From: Sphingomonas sp. BK580
GTDB lineage: Bacteria; Pseudomonadota; Alphaproteobacteria; Sphingomonadales; Sphingomonadaceae
Direction: 5' to 3'
DNA length: 61,989 nucleotides
Assembly (NCBI RefSeq): GCF_014194975.1
Contig: NZ_JACIAY010000018.1
Coordinates: forward strand, 1-61,989
The translations under genes were made by a program, and so were the position numbers. Of this stretch, positions 46,743 to 54,721 are shown one piece after another (the first letter of the stretch is position 1; each line of letters begins with the position of its first letter). Under the pieces are notes generated by a model, which had not been told where the DNA came from, did no database searches, and saw only the letters and a program-made list of their open reading frames with translations.

Positions 46743-47795
46743 ATGGTACGGCGGCGTCAGTCGGTCACGATCAAGCATGTCGCGGCGGACGCGGGCGTCT
46801 CGCTGCAGACGGTCAGCCGCGTCATCAACAACGAGCCCAACGTCCGCCCGGCCATGGCGGAGCGGGTGCGCGAGGCGATCACGCGGCTGGGCTATGTCCC
46901 GTCGCTGGCGGCGCAGCGCATGGGCGGCTCGCGGAGCTATCTCATCCTGGCGCTCAACGACCGCGAGCGCACGATCAGCGACTGGCGCGCGCGCCAGGGC
47001 ACCGACTGGGTCGACCAGATGCTGCTCGGCGGCATGCTGACCTGCGCGCGCCACGGCTATCGCCTGCTGCTCGAACTGGTCGACACGCACAGCGACCGGA
47101 TCGAGCGCGAGCTCGCCGCGACGATCGCGGCATTACAACCCGACGGCGTGATCCTCACCCCGCCGCACTCGGACAACCCGCTGATCGCCGAGCTGCTCGA
47201 CCGGCACGACATCGCCTTCGCGCGGATCGGCGCGCACGGCGGCGGGACCGGGATCGCGCTGTCGATGGCGGACGAGGCCGGGGCGCGGCGCGCGACCGAG
47301 CACCTGCTCGGGCTCGGCCATCGCCGCATCGGCTTCGTCGCGGGGCCGGAGGATTACACCACCAGCGCGCAGCGCGCCGACGGCTGGCGCGGCGCGATGC
47401 GCGACGCCGGCGCGAGCTGCGACGGGCTGCTCGCGGTCGGCAACTTCGATTTTCCCAGCGGCGAGGCGGCGGCGCACGCGCTGCTCGGCGCCGCCACACC
47501 ACCCAGCGCGATCCTGGCGAGCAGCGACCAGATGGCGCTGGGCGTGCTCGCCGCGGCGCGCGAGCGCGGCCTCAGCGTGCCCGAGGACCTGTCGGTGGTG
47601 AGCTTCGACGACACCCCGATCGCGCGCTTCGCGCACCCGCCGCTCACCGCGATGGAGCAGCCGATCGCGGCGGTGACGGCGCGCGCGGTGGAGCTGATCA
47701 TCGCGCAGCTCGGCGGCCGGGCGCGCCCCGCCGCGCCCGTGGTGATCGCGGGCGAGCTCAAGCTACGCGCCTCGACCGCGCCGCCGCGGGAGTGA
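46743..47795 (+). CDS. LacI-family transcriptional regulator
   Basis: A 350-aa LacI/GalR repressor. The headpiece VTIKHVAADAGVSLQTVSRVINNEPNVRP is intact, with the usual hinge AQRMGGSRS, then a periplasmic-binding-like effector domain (VILTPPHSDNP, LGHRRIGFVAGP, AILASSDQMALGVL, SVVSFDDTPIARFAHPPLTAM). GGGGGAG lies 6 nt before the ATG. It faces the MFS permease divergently. It could also act on the XylR-like operator near the GH43 gene, but nothing in the sequence links them except family. Confidence 0.95.
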   Translation: MVRRRQSVTIKHVAADAGVSLQTVSRVINNEPNVRPAMAERVREAITRLGYVPSLAAQRMGGSRSYLILALNDRERTISDWRARQGTDWVDQMLLGGMLTCARHGYRLLLELVDTHSDRIERELAATIAALQPDGVILTPPHSDNPLIAELLDRHDIAFARIGAHGGGTGIALSMADEAGARRATEHLLGLGHRRIGFVAGPEDYTTSAQRADGWRGAMRDAGASCDGLLAVGNFDFPSGEAAAHALLGAATPPSAILASSDQMALGVLAAARERGLSVPEDLSVVSFDDTPIARFAHPPLTAMEQPIAAVTARAVELIIAQLGGRARPAAPVVIAGELKLRASTAPPRE

Positions 47796-47798
47796 GGA

Positions 47799-48119
47799 TC
47801 AGTGACGGCGCGTCGTCGAGACGGTTGGACCGTAGGCGAAGAGCCGTGGGCGGAGCGGCGAGAGATTGAACGATCGCTTCGACCGCGCGGTGGCAAGCAG
47901 CGCCTGAAGCTCGCTGTCCGCGTCGGTCGGCCCCACGCGCTTGATGTCGCCGTCGAGCAGCTCGCTGTTCGAGCCGATCATCTCGTGCGTCCACCGCGTC
48001 GCCTCGCGGACCTCGGGTGTCATATAGTCGGTGGCGATGGCGTCGCCCCGCCGATCACCGTGATGCATCACCGCATCGTTGAAGGGCGCCAGAGGCGCGC
48101 GTCCGCCGTCCTTCCTCAC
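47799..48119 (-). CDS. Unrecognised small protein coupled to the GGDEF/EAL gene
   Basis: An open frame of 106 codons whose GTG (48119) overlaps the TGA of the GGDEF/EAL gene as GTGA. It shows the G/C-at-third-position pattern of real genes along most of its length and a normal amino-acid mix (DYMTPEVREATRWTHEMIG, SNSELLDGDIKRVGPTDADS), unlike the Arg/Pro/Ala frames of antisense strands. The C-terminus is basic. I know no family for it. It could be a true small gene or a remnant of a larger one; the competing plus-strand frame looks like an antisense artefact. Confidence 0.5.
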   Translation of the reverse strand: MRKDGGRAPLAPFNDAVMHHGDRRGDAIATDYMTPEVREATRWTHEMIGSNSELLDGDIKRVGPTDADSELQALLATARSKRSFNLSPLRPRLFAYGPTVSTTRRH

Positions 48120-50071
48120 GCCGCCTCGCGCCGCCGCTCCCACTCGCGTACCAGCGTCGCGGCGGCGTCCGGCTCGATCGGGGGCGAGAACAGGTAGCCC
48201 TGCACCGCGCCGCAGCCGATCCGCAGCAGCGCGTCGAGCTGCGCCCCGGTCTCCACGCCCTCCGCCACGCATTCCAGCGCGAGCGAGCGGCACAGCGCCA
48301 CCACCGCCGCCACCACCGCCCAGCCGCGCGCGGCCTCGTCGTCGGCGAGAAAGCTGCGGTCGATCTTCACCTTGTCGAGCGGCAGCTGGTGCAGGTTGCT
48401 GAGGCTGGAATGGCCGGTGCCGAAATCGTCGAGCGCCACCTTGATGCCGCGCGCCCGCAGCTGCGCCAGGGCGCGCGCCGCCGCGGGCGGGTCGCGCATC
48501 ACCGCGGTCTCGGTCACCTCGATCCAGATCCGCTCGGCGGCCACGCCCGAGGCGGTGATCTCGCGCTCGATCGCCGCCATCGTCGCGGGCGAGTGCAGGT
48601 CGCAGGCCGAGAGGTTGAACGACAGCGCCAGGTCGGCCGGTAGCGCGCGGGCCGCCGCGAGCCCCTTGCGGAACACCGCCAGCGTGATGCCGTGGATCAG
48701 CGAGGATCGCTCGGCGATGGCGATGAACTCGGCGGGCGGCACCTCACCCACGAGCGGGCTGTGCCAGCGCGCGAGCCACTCCACCGCCACGATCGTGCCG
48801 CTCGCCGCGGCCACGATCGGTTGCGCGACGACGCGCAGCTCCTCGTCCAGCGCGCTGGCCTGGAGCGCGGCCTCGATCGCGCGGTCGGTGCGGATCGCGC
48901 GCGCCATGTCGGGCGTGAACACGCAGGTGCCGCCGCCGTTGACTCGCTTGGCGTGGTAGAGCGCATAGTCCGCGCGATCGAACAGCTCGGCCGCGAGCGC
49001 GCCCGCCGCGTCAACCTCGCCGGAGAGCGCGAGTCCGAGCGAGCCGCCGACGGCGACGCGCAGCTCGCCGACGGCGAACGGCGCGGCGATGCTCTGGCAC
49101 AGCCACTCGGCCGCGGCGACCGCCTCGTCGCGCGCGCCCAGGGTGAGCAGTCCGAACTCGTCGCCGCCGAGCCGATAGACGGTGGTGGCGCCGCCCGCGA
49201 CCGCGCGCATCCGCCGTGCCAGCTCGACCAGCAGCAGGTCGCCGACCTGATGACCGTAGGTGTCGTTGACCGGCTTGAAGCGATCGAGATCGAGCAGACC
49301 GACCGCGAACGGCGCGCCGTCGCGCGCTGCCGCGAACAGGTCGAGATCGTGGTGGAACTGGCGGCGGTTGGGCAAGGCGGTGAGGCTGTCGGTCAGCGCC
49401 AGCCGGCCGTTCTCGGCGTTGAGTCGCACCAGCTCGGCGTGCTGCTGCTCCAGCGCGGCGCGCGCCGCCACCTGGTCGCGGAAATAGTCGAAGCTGTTGA
49501 ACAGCACGCGCAGCAGCACCGCGACGACCAGCGCCACGTTGGTGGCGATCACCGCGAACATGATCTGATAGTGCGTCAGACAGGCCGCGATGAAGGGCGG
49601 CACCACCATCGTCGCCACGAGCAGCGCGGCCTGCGGCAGCGACATCAGGCAGAAGACACAGCCCATCACCGTGGTGGAGAGATAGACCGCGGCATGCGTC
49701 TGCTGCGCCGCGTCGCCGTAACGCATCAGCAGCAGCGACCACACCATATAGGCGATCGCGATCGGACCCGCCGCCGCCGTGATCGTGCGCAGCTGGCGCC
49801 GCGCCGCCGCGGGGGTAGGCGCGACCCCGCGTCGGCCGGCGCGGGCCCAGCGCAGCAGGCGGATCAGCGTGACCGCGAAGAGCAGCGCGGGCACGGTGAC
49901 GGTGAGCAGCGCCGGCGCGCTGTCGTGATGCGTCACCGCGACCGCGAGCGAGTTGATCAGCAGCAACCCGTAGAGCAGCGGGACCTGGCGGTAGAGGTTG
50001 GTGACCTGGGCGATCGCCAGCCGCGGATCGTCACCGATCCCGGCGTACCAACGATACAGCCGCGTCACCAT
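48116..50071 (-). CDS. Membrane-bound GGDEF/EAL cyclic-di-GMP protein
   Basis: A 651-aa signalling protein. The N-terminal part, residues about 1-190, has roughly five to six hydrophobic helices; then GGDEF (RLGGDEFGLL intact, no RxxD inhibitory site at the usual place) and EAL. The EAL motif reads EWL (VAVEWLARWH) but the Glu and other catalytic groups are present: FNLSACDL, EVTETAVM, LDDFGTGHSS, KVKIDRSFL, AEGVET and VQGYLF. Both diguanylate cyclase and phosphodiesterase activities are possible. AGGGGG before the ATG at 50071 decides the start; a longer N-terminus is not supported. Confidence 0.9.
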   Translation of the reverse strand: MVTRLYRWYAGIGDDPRLAIAQVTNLYRQVPLLYGLLLINSLAVAVTHHDSAPALLTVTVPALLFAVTLIRLLRWARAGRRGVAPTPAAARRQLRTITAAAGPIAIAYMVWSLLLMRYGDAAQQTHAAVYLSTTVMGCVFCLMSLPQAALLVATMVVPPFIAACLTHYQIMFAVIATNVALVVAVLLRVLFNSFDYFRDQVAARAALEQQHAELVRLNAENGRLALTDSLTALPNRRQFHHDLDLFAAARDGAPFAVGLLDLDRFKPVNDTYGHQVGDLLLVELARRMRAVAGGATTVYRLGGDEFGLLTLGARDEAVAAAEWLCQSIAAPFAVGELRVAVGGSLGLALSGEVDAAGALAAELFDRADYALYHAKRVNGGGTCVFTPDMARAIRTDRAIEAALQASALDEELRVVAQPIVAAASGTIVAVEWLARWHSPLVGEVPPAEFIAIAERSSLIHGITLAVFRKGLAAARALPADLALSFNLSACDLHSPATMAAIEREITASGVAAERIWIEVTETAVMRDPPAAARALAQLRARGIKVALDDFGTGHSSLSNLHQLPLDKVKIDRSFLADDEAARGWAVVAAVVALCRSLALECVAEGVETGAQLDALLRIGCGAVQGYLFSPPIEPDAAATLVREWERRREAA

Positions 50072-50275
50072 CGCCACCCCCTGACACGCGCGAGCGTCCC
50101 TTTCCCCATCGTGGGCCATAGAACGGATGGGCTGACGATACACTAACGCGGCGGCTACGATTCCTTCCAATTCCCGCGGGCTTGCGGGGCGAGCCCGAGG
50201 CTATGCGCGCGTTGGGAGCTTGTCGTACCAGATCGACTATCTTCTTCGCGGACCGCGGCTGCGCCTTCCACGTCT

Positions 50276-50305
50276 CCGTCATCCCGGGCTTGGTCCGGGA
50301 TGACG
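50276..50305. repeat. Short intergenic palindrome
   Basis: GTCATCCCGGGCTTGGTCCGGGATGAC, a compact inverted repeat in the gap between the mechanosensitive channel and the GGDEF/EAL gene. Ends match family A ends (GTCATCC...GGATGAC), but the centre is deleted. Confidence 0.6.
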
Positions 50306-50342
50306 GAAGTCTGCGGAGAGGCGCCGCGGACCCAGGAAGCCG

Positions 50343-52772
50343 CTACACCGAGGCTTGCTGCTCCTGCGCCGGCACGTCGGATCGGCTCGGCCCGCCCGCC
50401 GCATCGCGCGAGAGCAGCTCGAGCCGCTGCGGCACCGTGCCCAGCTCGATGCCCTCCTCGCGGAAACGGCGCAGCAGCACCGTGAAGATCGCGCTGCGCG
50501 AAGCGTAAGCGGCGCGCGGCGAGCCGACGTGCGCGAAGCAGTTGAAGAAGATCCGGCCATCCGCGATCGAGTCGATGAAGATCGCGGGCGCGGGATCGTC
50601 GAGGATCGCGCCCTCGTCGGCGAACGCCTGCGCGACGATCGCGCGCGCCTTGTCGGCGTCGCTCTCGAGCGGCACGGAGAATTGTACCTGGATGCGGCCG
50701 AGCGGGCTCGCCAGCGTCTTGTTGAGCACCGACTTGGTGATCAGCTCGCTGTTGGGAACGATCAGCGTGGAATGGTCGGCCAGCGCGATCTCGGTCGAGC
50801 GCACGCTGATGCGCTTGACGTCACCCTCGTCGGTGCCGACGCGGATCCAGTCGCCGATCTTGATCGGCCGCTCCGCCAGCAGGATCAGCCCCGACACGAA
50901 ATTGGACGTGATCGCCTGCAGGCCGAAGCCGATGCCGACCGAGAGCGCCGAGAGCAGCAGTGCGATCCGCTCGACACCGATGCCGAGCGAGGCCAGCGCC
51001 CAGATCACCGCCAGCGCCACACCGACGTAGCGCGCCACCAGGCTGACCGAGTTGCGCCCCGATCCGTCGAGGTCGGTCGCGGGCAGATAGCGCTGCTCGA
51101 GCCAGCGCATGAAGCCGCGCACCAGCGCCAGCCCGATGAACAGCACCACCACGCCGCGCAGGATCGTCCCCGGCGAGATCGCGATGCCGCCGACCTGCAC
51201 GCCCTGCGCCAGCGTGCCCAGCCGCGAGACGAGCGCGCCGACGCCGTTGCCGCCGTTGAACGGCGAGAACAGCAGCCCCAGCGCGAACAGCGCCAGCGTC
51301 AGTCGCAGCACGCCCGAGGCGAGCACGCCGAACTGCTCGATCAGCGCGCCGCGGACGCCGAGCGCGCGCGACAGCGTCCGCCCCAGGCCGCCGTCGCGCG
51401 TGAAGACCGTCGTGGCCAGGTCGTCGATCGCCGCCATCAGCAGGAAGGTGGCGCAGCCGAGCACCGTCGCCCAGGCGACGATCCGGACGATGAACGAGGC
51501 CAGGCCGACGTAGCCGAGCAGCAGCGCGAACGACGCCACCACCACCACCGTCCAGGCCACCAGCGCGGCGGCCCCGAGCCCGGCGCGCGCCGGGGCCTGG
51601 TCGTCCTCCGCGCGCGCCGCGCGCAGCCGGCCGAGCGCGACCAGCGCCGCGGCGAGGATCAGCAGATGGAGCAGCGCGACGAGCACCTGGGTCGCGCTCA
51701 ACGCCGCGGCACTGGCGCCGACCGTCTGGTTGAAGGCGTTCACGATGATCGAGAAGAAGGCGACCGCGGCGAGCAGCCAGCTGAACGGGCGCAGCCGGCG
51801 CGCGACGTCGTCGGCGATCGGCGCGACGCGCCAGCTCGGCTGGTTGCGCATCAGCACGGCGCCCGTCACCGCGACGGTGAAGCCGGCGAACGAGCTCGCC
51901 TGCACGAACGTGTCCGCCAGGCCGTTGACCGCCGCCGGCACCAGCCCGGCCCAGCGCAGCCCCTGTACCAGCGCGAAACTCGCCAGAAGGGGGGTCAGCG
52001 TGCCGACCAGCACGCGCCAGATCGCGTTGCCCGAGCGGCGGACGCGATGCCCGGGCGCGTCGTCGATCAGGAAGCGCAGGCCGATCCGCACCGCGGCGGC
52101 GCGGCCGGGCAGCGCGATCGCCAGCGCGACGAGCAGCCCGAGCAGCGCCGGCCAGACGGGGGCGTCGCGCCAGCCCGCGGCGAGCTGGCGCGTCGCGAGC
52201 GTGAGCACCGCCTCGATCCGGCGCAGGTCGCGCGGCGCCGCCTGCAGCACCGCGCCCCAGAAGCCGGGGGAGAGCGGCGAGGGGACGTGCGCCGCGATCG
52301 TCTGGCTGAACTGCTCGGCCTCGGTGCGGTCGATCTCCTCGACGAGCTGCTGCGCCTCGACCGCGATCAGCCGGCCGCGCTTGCTGTTCGAGTCGATGGC
52401 GGTGCGCTGCCGCGCCAGCCGCGCGCGCTGCGCGGCGAGGTCGGGCGCCTCGCCCGCGGCGGCGGGGCCGAGCTGCGCGGCGCGCGCCTCGACCAGCGCG
52501 AGCTGGTCGGTGAGATCGTCGGCGGCGGCGGCGGCGTCCTCGCGCGCGGCGTTGACGCGCTCGCGCAGCGTGTCGCGCGCCTCGCGGTCGGTCGACCGGT
52601 CGAGTGCGCCGTCGACCGCGCGCACCTCGCGCTCGGCCTTGATCAGCCGCGCGGTGGCGGCGGTGACCGGGTCGACCTGCGCGGCGGCGAGCGGCGCGAA
52701 CAGGAGCGCGAGCAGCGCCAGCAGCGACAGCGCGGCGGCGCGCGCGCGGGCGGACAGCGGGAGGCACGTCAT
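50343..52772 (-). CDS. DUF3772-containing MscS-family mechanosensitive channel
   Basis: An 809-aa inner-membrane channel. A signal peptide (ALSLLALLALLFAPLAAAQ) is followed by a periplasmic helical/coiled region rich in Ala, Glu and Arg (about 30-190), the DUF3772 domain, several membrane helices, and the MscS pore and beta domain near the C-terminus (LSALSVGIGFGLQAITSNFVSGLILLAERPIKIGDWIRVG; NSELITKSVLN). It would open under membrane tension at osmotic downshock. Start ATG 52772 is chosen because it places the signal peptide at the N-terminus; no good Shine-Dalgarno is visible. Confidence 0.9.
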   Translation of the reverse strand: MTCLPLSARARAAALSLLALLALLFAPLAAAQVDPVTAATARLIKAEREVRAVDGALDRSTDREARDTLRERVNAAREDAAAAADDLTDQLALVEARAAQLGPAAAGEAPDLAAQRARLARQRTAIDSNSKRGRLIAVEAQQLVEEIDRTEAEQFSQTIAAHVPSPLSPGFWGAVLQAAPRDLRRIEAVLTLATRQLAAGWRDAPVWPALLGLLVALAIALPGRAAAVRIGLRFLIDDAPGHRVRRSGNAIWRVLVGTLTPLLASFALVQGLRWAGLVPAAVNGLADTFVQASSFAGFTVAVTGAVLMRNQPSWRVAPIADDVARRLRPFSWLLAAVAFFSIIVNAFNQTVGASAAALSATQVLVALLHLLILAAALVALGRLRAARAEDDQAPARAGLGAAALVAWTVVVVASFALLLGYVGLASFIVRIVAWATVLGCATFLLMAAIDDLATTVFTRDGGLGRTLSRALGVRGALIEQFGVLASGVLRLTLALFALGLLFSPFNGGNGVGALVSRLGTLAQGVQVGGIAISPGTILRGVVVLFIGLALVRGFMRWLEQRYLPATDLDGSGRNSVSLVARYVGVALAVIWALASLGIGVERIALLLSALSVGIGFGLQAITSNFVSGLILLAERPIKIGDWIRVGTDEGDVKRISVRSTEIALADHSTLIVPNSELITKSVLNKTLASPLGRIQVQFSVPLESDADKARAIVAQAFADEGAILDDPAPAIFIDSIADGRIFFNCFAHVGSPRAAYASRSAIFTVLLRRFREEGIELGTVPQRLELLSRDAAGGPSRSDVPAQEQQASV

Positions 52773-53095
52773 CGCCGCGGCGATAGCAGAGCGGGCGGGG
52801 GCGCGGCCAGTGTGCGGGGAAAAGGCATCGGGGTCATCCGTCCGCGTCACCGTCCGGACGCGCTTCGTCGCTTCCCGCCGTCATCCTGAACTCGTTACAG
52901 GGTCGAGTGTCCCGCGAGCGCCGCCGCGGCCGATCTGCGGCGCGGTGGATCCTGGAACGAGTTGAGGATGACGCCAGTGGACGACGCATGGCGCTGACGC
53001 ACGAAGGACGGCGCGTGGTGCATCGCGCTACCCTGCGCTTCACCGCTCCCCCTCGGGACCGTTCCGCCCTACACCGTCGTCGAGAGGAGACGGAC
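52773..53095. other. Divergent gap with family A repeat
   Basis: About 320 bases between the channel and halogenase-like genes. It holds a family A palindrome (52878-52974); otherwise I see no gene and no confident promoter. Confidence 0.55.
52878..52974. repeat. Family A intergenic palindrome, copy 3
   Basis: Begins CCGTCATCCTGAACTCGTT and ends AACGAGTTGAGGATGACGC; the middle carries GCGGCGCGGTGGATCC, identical in 16 bases to copy 1. Confidence 0.75.
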
Positions 53096-54607
53096 GTGGC
53101 GGAGCGGGAGCGGGTGAGGCGGGTGGTGATCCTCGGCGGCGGCACCGCCGGCTGGATGACCGCGATCGCGCTCGCGCGCCAGCTCGGACGCTCGGTGGCG
53201 GTCACCTTGCTCGAGTCGGAGGAGATCGGCACGGTCGGGGTCGGCGAGGCGACGATCCCGACGATCCACTGGTTCAACCAGCTGATCGGGCTTGACGAGG
53301 CGGCGTTCCTGCGGGCCACGGGGGCGACCTACAAACTCGGCATCGAGTTCGTCGACTGGGCGCGACCGGGGCACCGCTATTTCCACCCGTTCGGCCACTA
53401 TGGCGCGGCGCTGCCCGGGGTCGCCTTCCATCACCGCTGGCTGCGCGCGCGCGCGGAGGGGCTGGACCTGCCGCTCGCCGCACTGTCGCTGGCCACGCAC
53501 GCGGCGCTGGACGGGCGCTTCGCCAAGCCCGCGACGGAGCAGCGATCGATCCTGTCGACGCTGGGCTATGCCTATCACTTCGATGCCGGGCGCTACGCCG
53601 CGCACCTGCGCGGGCTCGCCGAGGCGGCCGGGGTCGTGCGGGTCGAGGGGCGACTCGCCGCGGTCGAGCGCGACGCGGCGAGTGGCCGGGTCGCGGCGCT
53701 GACCACCAAACGCGGCGAGCGGCTCGCGGGCGAGCTGTTCGTCGACTGCTCGGGCTTCCGCGCGCTGCTGATCGCGGGCGAGATGGGCGCCCGCTACGAC
53801 GATTGGTCGCGCTGGCTGATGTGCGACCGCGCGGTGGCGGTGCCCAGCGCGGCGACGCGGCCGACGCTGCCGTACACGCGCTCGACCGCGCGCGCGGCGG
53901 GGTGGCAGTGGCGCATCCCGCTGCAGCATCGCACCGGCAACGGCTACGTCTACGCCTCGCAGCACCTGTCGGACGACGAGGCGGCGGCGACGCTGCTCGC
54001 CGACCTCAACGGCGCGGCCCTGGGCGAGCCGCGCTTCCTGCGCTTCACCGCGGGCGCGCGGCCCGAGCCCTGGTGCGGCAACGTGGTCGCGATCGGGCTC
54101 GCGGCGGGGTTCCTCGAGCCGCTCGAGTCGACCAGCATCCACCTGATCCAGAGCGGCATCGCCAAGCTGCTGACGCTCTTCCCCGAGCGCGGCGACGACG
54201 CGGCGCTGGCGGCGCGCTACAACCGGCTGATGGCGGCGGAGATGGAGCGGATCCGCGACTTCCTGATCCTCCACTATCACGCGCAGCGCGGGAAGCCCGA
54301 GCCGCTGTGGCAAGCGTGTCGCGCGATGGCGCTGCCGGAGGCGCTGGTGGAGCGCGAGGCGCTGTACCGCCGGGGCGGACGGCTGATGCTGGAGGCCGAC
54401 GAGCTGTTCCGCGAGGCGAGCTGGCTGGCGGTGCTGGAGGGGCAGGGGATCGCGGCCGAGGGGTATCACCCACTCGCCGACGCGCTCGACGGCGCCGGCA
54501 ACATCGAGCAGGTGCGCGCGCTCGCCGGGCTGATCGCGCGCGCCGCGCCGACGCTGCCGATGCACGACGACGCGCTGGCCGCGGCGATGGGCGAGGGGGG
54601 TCGGTAG
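53096..54607 (+). CDS. Flavin-dependent tryptophan-halogenase-like protein
   Basis: A 503-aa protein of the tryptophan 7-halogenase family. FAD motif GGGTAGWMTAIALA (14-27), GVGEATIPT, Lys80 in ATYKLGIEF close to the catalytic-lysine position of PrnA-type enzymes, and the halogenase motif WQWRIP in GWQWRIPLQHRTGNGYVY are present, as is FLEPLESTSIHLIQSGI. Start GTG 53096 has AGAGGAG 7 nt upstream. In sphingomonads and Caulobacter such genes often sit beside TonB receptors and glycosidases, as here, rather than in antibiotic clusters, so the substrate may not be tryptophan. No flavin reductase is nearby. Confidence 0.92.
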   Translation: MAERERVRRVVILGGGTAGWMTAIALARQLGRSVAVTLLESEEIGTVGVGEATIPTIHWFNQLIGLDEAAFLRATGATYKLGIEFVDWARPGHRYFHPFGHYGAALPGVAFHHRWLRARAEGLDLPLAALSLATHAALDGRFAKPATEQRSILSTLGYAYHFDAGRYAAHLRGLAEAAGVVRVEGRLAAVERDAASGRVAALTTKRGERLAGELFVDCSGFRALLIAGEMGARYDDWSRWLMCDRAVAVPSAATRPTLPYTRSTARAAGWQWRIPLQHRTGNGYVYASQHLSDDEAAATLLADLNGAALGEPRFLRFTAGARPEPWCGNVVAIGLAAGFLEPLESTSIHLIQSGIAKLLTLFPERGDDAALAARYNRLMAAEMERIRDFLILHYHAQRGKPEPLWQACRAMALPEALVEREALYRRGGRLMLEADELFREASWLAVLEGQGIAAEGYHPLADALDGAGNIEQVRALAGLIARAAPTLPMHDDALAAAMGEGGR

Positions 54608-54619
54608 CCACGCCGGCGC

Positions 54620-54697
54620 GTGCTCCGGCGAACGCCGGAGCCCAGGGCGCCAGCGCGGGACGCCGCTGGCGCTGGGCTCCCGCATGTGCAGGAGCAC
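54620..54697. repeat. Family B paired hairpin repeat, copy 4
   Basis: Left hairpin GTGCTCCGGCGAACGCCGGAGCCC and right hairpin GGGCTCCCGCATGTGCAGGAGCAC flank an inner CCAGCG...CGCTGG stem. The whole unit is nearly self-complementary, like a bacterial interspersed mosaic element. It lies between two convergent genes. Confidence 0.8.
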
Positions 54698-54721
54698 CGG
54701 CTCACGACGTCGTACGGCCGC

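Noticed and set aside
47802..48197. Plus-strand frame opposite the small gene at 47799-48119
   Set aside because: Arg/His/Ala-rich composition typical of antisense frames; the minus-strand frame has better codon use and an overlapping start.
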